From the NCBI GenBank assembly GCA_964472545.1, contig CAYYNP010000060.1:1-37889 (forward strand): DNA of 37,889 nucleotides. Reading direction: 5' to 3'. Below the pieces are notes generated by a model that worked only from the letters and a program-made list of their open reading frames with translations, was not told the origin of the DNA and did no database searches. Below are positions 34,079-37,889 of this stretch, in pieces. The position numbers were made by a program, and so were the translations under genes. The stretch's first letter is position 1, and every line of letters begins with the position of its first letter. This DNA is from CAYYNP01 sp964472545. GTDB taxonomy: Bacteria > Planctomycetota > Planctomycetia > Pirellulales > Thermoguttaceae.

Positions 34079-36016
34079 TCACTCTTCCCGTGCTTTGATA
34101 AGCTCGATCGCGGCATCGGCCATCCGTTTGCCGAAGATCTTGTAGCCTTCGGCAGAGTAGTGCAGATCGTCCTTGATCTGCGCTCCGCGGCGATTCACGC
34201 CGTCGTTCAGATCGTCGGTGTCGATCCAAGCGGCACTCGGGTGCTTTTCGGCAACCTGCACCTGGATCTCGCGGACCATGGTCCAGTGTGGGTACGTGGC
34301 GTTCTGCATGTCGAAGTCGCTGAGTCGGCCGATCACGACGTTCAGGTCGTCGCGCCGAAGGTCGTCGCCGAGTTGCTCGATCAGTCCTTCGAGGCTTTCC
34401 CGATAGACGGGCCCCCATTGCATCCTCGCGTCGCGTTCGCCCTGCATCCAGAAGAACGACACGCTGTCGATCTGTTGGCCGGACGTCTCGGCGCGGACCC
34501 TTTCCATGAGTTGGTCGTAGAGATCGCCGGTCGTTTCCGGCGCCTCGCCGTTGGGCGATTTCCATTTCTTATACCAGCGTTGGATCGGCTGGCCACCGAG
34601 CGCGTGCTGTACCACGACCACGTTCTCGCGTCCGAACGCCGCCTGCACGGCGGGCGTGAACGCCTCGTCGGGCCGATGCCCCTGCATGTTCGACTGCCCC
34701 GACAGAATGAACAGGTGCTTCTTCGCCTGCGTTGCCGTGGCTTTAGGGGCGGAAGGATCCGCGATGCAGAACAGGTGATTTTCACCGCGGATGATCAACT
34801 CGTTGTCGACCGGTGCGGGTGTGGCGTCGACCGTTTCGCCGACGGAGTTGGTGGCGACGACGTTCAATTGATCGCTATCATCGAGCACCACGGTGGTTCC
34901 ACTGCGTCCGGTGACGAAGACGTAGCCGCCGGCTGCAATGGGCGATGCGTAGGTCCTCTCCACACCGGGAACCCGCGCTGTGATGTAATGTGGCGTTCCC
35001 GTCGCCGCGTCGACGCACGAGAGCATCCCGGTCTTGCCTTTGTGGAAGTAGAGGCGGTTGCCGGAGAGCATCGGCGAGGCGATATCCGGCGTATCGTGGT
35101 CCCACACCCAGGCAACGTGGTCGGTGTTTTCGAGGTCGCCCTGGCCGTCCAAGCGGAAGGCGCCCAAGAACGCCCCTTGAAAACCGCTTCCGATAAAGAC
35201 CAGACCGTTGGCGGCAACGGCCGACGCCACCGGACGCTGGGCCTGGCCGCCGCATCGCCAGAGTTCTTTGCCCGTCTGAAGGTCGTATGCCCTCGCACAC
35301 GTCTGGCCGTTCATCACGACCTGCTTCGCCCCTTGGTGCTCGACGACCAGCGGCGTGGCCCAACACGTCGGTTCGTCGCGTTCTGCCTTCCAGATCGTCT
35401 TGCCGGTGGCTTTGTCGAGCGCGTACAACGACGACGGTCCTTCGTGATCCCAGGGCACCAGGATCTTGTCGCCTTCGAGCGTGGGCGAGCTTGCTTCGCC
35501 GTAGCTCATACGCGTTTCCATCTTGCCGAAGTCGGTCCGGCTCCACTTCAGCACGCCGTCCATGGTGTAGCAGTAGAGCCCCCGCGAACCAAAGTGGGCG
35601 TAGACGTGCTCACCGTCGGTGCAGGGCGATGCGGAGGCAAAGAAGTGGGTGGCGTGCGTCTGCTGATGCGGCGTGGCCACCACGGCGGTGCGGTCCCAAA
35701 GCAGCCGGCCGTTGTTGCGATCGAAACAGAGCAGCTTGAAGGCCAACTTCGGCAACGGTGCGGTCGGGTTATCGTCGGCCGCAACCGCCGTGACGACGAA
35801 GATCCGCTCGTCCCATAACACCGGCGAGCCGGAGCCGCGCCCGGGAATCGGCACCTTCCATTTCACGTTCTTCGTATCGCTCCAGTGAATCGGCGGCTGG
35901 GCGTCGACGGCCACACTGTTGCCCGTCGGGCCGCGCCAGTGCGCCCAATTGTCGGCCAGCGCCGGACACGCGAACGTCGCCACCACCAGCATCAAAGTAA
36001 GACAGAGCGTTTTCAT
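34079..36016 (-). CDS. PQQ-type propeller fused to SASA/SGNH carbohydrate esterase
   Basis: 645 aa. The start at 36016 has AGGAG at a 6-nt spacing and opens a signal peptide, MKTLCLTLMLVVATFACPALA. Residues about 22-425 form a PQQ-like beta-propeller (ADNWAHWRGPTGNSVA, SSLYALDKATGKTIWKAE, ARAYDLQTGKELWRCGG, LSCVDAATGTPHYI), a family often annotated as BamB-like. From about 433 follows a sialate O-acetylesterase/CE6-like SGNH domain: LFILSGQSNMQGH holds the nucleophile serine (about 440), FFWMQGERDA the second block (about 522), and DDLHYSAEGY the Asp-His pair (about 617). It probably removes acetyl groups from carbohydrates outside the cytoplasm; the propeller's ligand is unknown. The fusion joins smoothly with no frameshift. 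It stands directly before an oxidoreductase remnant, hinting at a formerly larger sugar-use cluster. Confidence 0.88.
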   Translation of the reverse strand: MKTLCLTLMLVVATFACPALADNWAHWRGPTGNSVAVDAQPPIHWSDTKNVKWKVPIPGRGSGSPVLWDERIFVVTAVAADDNPTAPLPKLAFKLLCFDRNNGRLLWDRTAVVATPHQQTHATHFFASASPCTDGEHVYAHFGSRGLYCYTMDGVLKWSRTDFGKMETRMSYGEASSPTLEGDKILVPWDHEGPSSLYALDKATGKTIWKAERDEPTCWATPLVVEHQGAKQVVMNGQTCARAYDLQTGKELWRCGGQAQRPVASAVAANGLVFIGSGFQGAFLGAFRLDGQGDLENTDHVAWVWDHDTPDIASPMLSGNRLYFHKGKTGMLSCVDAATGTPHYITARVPGVERTYASPIAAGGYVFVTGRSGTTVVLDDSDQLNVVATNSVGETVDATPAPVDNELIIRGENHLFCIADPSAPKATATQAKKHLFILSGQSNMQGHRPDEAFTPAVQAAFGRENVVVVQHALGGQPIQRWYKKWKSPNGEAPETTGDLYDQLMERVRAETSGQQIDSVSFFWMQGERDARMQWGPVYRESLEGLIEQLGDDLRRDDLNVVIGRLSDFDMQNATYPHWTMVREIQVQVAEKHPSAAWIDTDDLNDGVNRRGAQIKDDLHYSAEGYKIFGKRMADAAIELIKAREE

Positions 36017-36117
36017 CGAGAACTCCTGTAGGGTGTGATGATTCAAGTATTGAGCCAATCTGCTCGAGCGGTCTCGTTCATGCCGTCCATGATACTAAGC
36101 ACGCTCGGCATGTGCCA

Positions 36118-36382
36118 CTCTCGGCGGCAGGAGAACTGCAAAGTGTGCGGGAGCCCGAAAAAGGGGACTGGCTCCGTCGACGATCGATGTGGCTGTAGGG
36201 ATTCGCAGTGCCGACGGTGCCTGTCCCCTTTGTTCGGGCGGCGACATTGGGGCACCGTGGAAAAGGGGGACAGGCACCGAGCCGGGAATCTCGTCGGCAG
36301 GTTCCGTGTTGATTCTGGCTCGGAGCCAGTCCCCGTTTTCCACTCCCGCGAATCGACTCTGCAGTTCTCCTGCTCTCGGCGG
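36118..36382. repeat. 10-bp target-site duplication flanking the MITE
   Basis: CTCTCGGCGG occurs at 36118-36127 and 36373-36382, each directly abutting one end of the palindromic element between them. A perfect 10-bp direct repeat exactly at the ends of perfect 13-bp inverted repeats is the footprint of a transposition event. Confidence 0.8.
36128..36372. mobile_element. 245-bp MITE with terminal and internal inverted repeats
   Basis: The ends are perfect 13-bp inverted repeats, CAGGAGAACTGCA (36128-36140) and its complement (36360-36372). Imperfect similarity extends about 50 bp inward and includes GGGGACTGGCTCCG (36163-36176) with its exact complement (36321-36334). A third nested pair lies inside: CGGTGCCTGTCCCCTT (36215-36230) and AAAAGGGGGACAGGCACCG (36261-36279), the latter with one extra G. 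No open reading frame is convincing. The GGGGACAGGCACC-type palindromes recall repeats that are common in planctomycete genomes. A second copy starts at 37836. A transposase elsewhere in the genome must have moved it. Confidence 0.8.
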
Positions 36383-36473
36383 TGGCTCGCCCTTTCTGCC
36401 GCGATCCGGCATTCAGGAGCCGCTTCACGGCTCCCAACCTCCTACGGCCCCGGCCCGACACTCGCGAGATGCT

Positions 36474-37742
36474 CTACGTCGCATCGCCCGCTTGCGCATG
36501 CCCCGGTACGATTGCGCCGTGATCGCACAGCACGCGTGAGATCTCGTCGAAAGGTACGTCGAGCGGTGTGGTTTCGCGCCGTGCCGCCAGAGCGGCCGTG
36601 GCGCCGGCGGCCTGCCCCATGGCCATGCAGCTTGCCTGGACTCGCAGACCGGAGTTGGCAAGGCGGTCGCTGCTGACGCATCGGCCGGCCACCAAGACGT
36701 TGCGACTGCCCTTCGGCACCAGCGCTCGCAACGGCACCGTAGGCACCACGCCTCGAGCCAACGGCTGCGGCCTGACGCCCTGGCGCGTGTGCAGATCGAT
36801 CGGGTAAAACGCATAGCAAACGGCGTCTTCAAACCGCCGGCCCGCCGCGTAGTCGTCTCGTGTGATGACCGTCTCTCCGAGAATGCGGTAGCTCTCGCGA
36901 AATGCCGCTTCCGTTTGCATCTGCACCAATCGCGCGTCTTTGCTGCCCGACGCGATCCTCTTGCGAAGCTGTTTGAGGATCTCCTTGCGTCCCGCCAGCG
37001 TGGCTTGCGTGCGCGTGGCCGATGTCGAAGAATCGGCTCCGTGGACGTAGACCGCCTGAAGTCGCTCGCGCCCGGCTCGAAAGGCGTCGCCGCCGAACTT
37101 GAAGAGCATCGATCCCGGCTGGGTTTCTTCTTCGCGAAGCCTGGCGAACTCGAGCATTCCCACGACGTCCGCCCCGCCGGTGCAGTCGATCAACTGCTTG
37201 CAAGCGATCTTCCGGCGAGATCCGGGGCCCACGCTCTGAACCACCCAGCCGCCGGCTGCCTTCTCGACCGAGAGCGGGAACTCGTCGTAGTGGATGGTCA
37301 CGCCCGAGCGCAAACATGCTTCTTCTGCCAACAGCGCATAGAGAAACGGGTTGACGAGCACTTGGTGCTCCCAGTGGCGGGGCGCCGACCGCGAGAAATC
37401 GGGCAGTTTGCCACCGTCCATCGCGACCGTGCTCTTGACCAACTCCCACCCGATGCCCGCGATGATCTGTTTGCCCCAGGCGTGGAACAGCCCCGGAAAG
37501 GCCACGCCTCCTATGGTTGTCGTCCCGCCGAGTTGACTGCCGCGTTCGATCAGGACGGTCTTGGCACCTGCCCGAGCGGCCTGGACTGCTGCAATCGTGC
37601 CGGCGGTCCCACCGCCGACCACGACCACGTCGGCCTCCTGCGGCGCGTCGGCGGGAACGGAGTCTGCCCGGGTGACGAAGGGATGAACGGCCAGCGCTCC
37701 GGCCGTCGCCGAGGCCGCCTTGAGAAGATCGCGCCGTTTCAT
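36474..37742 (-). CDS. Tat-exported FAD-dependent oxidoreductase
   Basis: 422 aa. The start at 37742 has AGGA at a 6-nt spacing; the alternative at 37769 adds nine unconvincing residues. MKRRDLLKAASATAGALAV is a twin-arginine signal, so the protein is probably exported folded with its cofactor. DVVVVGGGTAGTIAAVQAA (about 38-56) with KTVLIERG is the FAD-binding Rossmann motif. QLIDCTGGADVVGML, RNVLVAGRCVSSDRLANSGL and CMAMGQAAGATAALAA are hallmarks of the FAD-dependent oxidoreductase family of Pfam FAD_oxidored, many members of which are annotated in planctomycete surface or sugar-degradation loci. The substrate is unknown. The gene stands alone between one complete MITE copy (36128-36372) and the start of another (37836). 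Confidence 0.88.
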   Translation of the reverse strand: MKRRDLLKAASATAGALAVHPFVTRADSVPADAPQEADVVVVGGGTAGTIAAVQAARAGAKTVLIERGSQLGGTTTIGGVAFPGLFHAWGKQIIAGIGWELVKSTVAMDGGKLPDFSRSAPRHWEHQVLVNPFLYALLAEEACLRSGVTIHYDEFPLSVEKAAGGWVVQSVGPGSRRKIACKQLIDCTGGADVVGMLEFARLREEETQPGSMLFKFGGDAFRAGRERLQAVYVHGADSSTSATRTQATLAGRKEILKQLRKRIASGSKDARLVQMQTEAAFRESYRILGETVITRDDYAAGRRFEDAVCYAFYPIDLHTRQGVRPQPLARGVVPTVPLRALVPKGSRNVLVAGRCVSSDRLANSGLRVQASCMAMGQAAGATAALAARRETTPLDVPFDEISRVLCDHGAIVPGHAQAGDAT

Positions 37743-37835
37743 ATCGTTTCCTATCGGCAAGCCCGACAAGATCGGGTCTTGGAATCTGTTTCTATCGTCT
37801 CCAGGCTAGCAGACCGAGCGGGCCCATGTCCAGTC

Positions 37836-37889
37836 CAGGAGAACTGCAAGGTGTGCGGGAGCCCGAAAAAGGGGACTGGCTCCGTCGAC
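37836..37889. mobile_element. Truncated second copy of the 245-bp MITE
   Basis: The last 54 bases match 36128-36181 with a single difference (A to G at the 15th base). The match begins exactly at the first base of the inverted repeat, which independently confirms the element's left boundary. The rest lies beyond the window. It is in the same orientation as the first copy. Confidence 0.85.

Noticed and set aside
33948..34565. Full 205-codon gene ending at 33948
   Set aside because: Only the last ~37 codons resemble a protein family; the upstream part is an out-of-frame reading of the PQQ-esterase gene. Kept as a remnant instead.
36043..36461. Small reading frames across the MITE
   Set aside because: Several overlapping frames on both strands pass through the palindromes with Arg/Pro/Ser-rich content and no ribosome sites; they reflect the repeat structure.
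36128..37889. Composite transposon carrying the FAD oxidoreductase
   Set aside because: The flanking copies are non-coding MITEs with no transposase between them, and the first copy has its own private target duplication, showing it inserted independently.

Overview
The window (37,889 bp, GC-rich) reads as a piece of a planctomycete chromosome, most likely Pirellulales-like. Supporting features are: very large surface proteins with an N-terminal LEPR-XLL-type signature (variants GLEVRRMMS, LERRLLLSG, LEDRRLM); dockerin-like Ca-binding repeats joined to a planctomycete-type surface domain; three PEP-CTERM proteins; ECF sigma factors whose region 2 carries the LRGK-DPSDIVQQT signature; a Ser/Thr kinase with DWG in place of DFG followed by TPRs; and PQQ-type beta-propeller fusions. 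I see no rRNA, tRNA, CRISPR array, transposase, exosortase or phage gene.

Layout. (1) 1-2994: a 15-bp tandem repeat at the left edge, then two tandem paralogous secreted dockerin-type proteins (158-1255 and 1517-2758, both minus), each with its own copy of a terminator hairpin and of an upstream palindrome, then a ~99-bp MITE-like palindrome. (2) 2994-15314, minus: a compact gene train, transcribed in the order giant 2243-aa sialidase/VCBS/EF-hand surface protein, ECF sigma factor, membrane Ser/Thr kinase-TPR, second ECF sigma factor, PEP-CTERM protein with a degenerate formylglycine-generating-enzyme fold. The first three genes are coupled by a 1-nt gap and an ATGA overlap, and the train is headed by a near-consensus sigma-70 promoter (15520-15548). 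(3) 15896-22123, plus: a 2075-aa GH18/LamG/FG-GAP/RTX mosaic, divergent from region 2. (4) 22182-25436, minus: an exported methyltransferase-fold/PQQ propeller fusion. (5) 25538-33406, minus: two large PEP-CTERM proteins whose last ~640 bp are nearly identical and which share a structured 5' leader. (6) 33948-37889, minus: a remnant of a Gfo/Idh/MocA oxidoreductase, a PQQ propeller/SGNH esterase fusion, a 245-bp MITE with a perfect 10-bp target duplication, a Tat-exported FAD oxidoreductase, and the start of a second MITE copy at the right edge.

Functionally the window is devoted to the cell surface and exported carbohydrate chemistry (GH18, sialidase-like propeller, LamG lectin, SASA esterase, sugar oxidoreductase remnant), with one embedded regulatory module (sigma-kinase-sigma) apparently co-transcribed with a giant surface protein. 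That module is the best candidate for an undescribed system. Functional assignments are inferred from motifs read by eye; no database search was possible.
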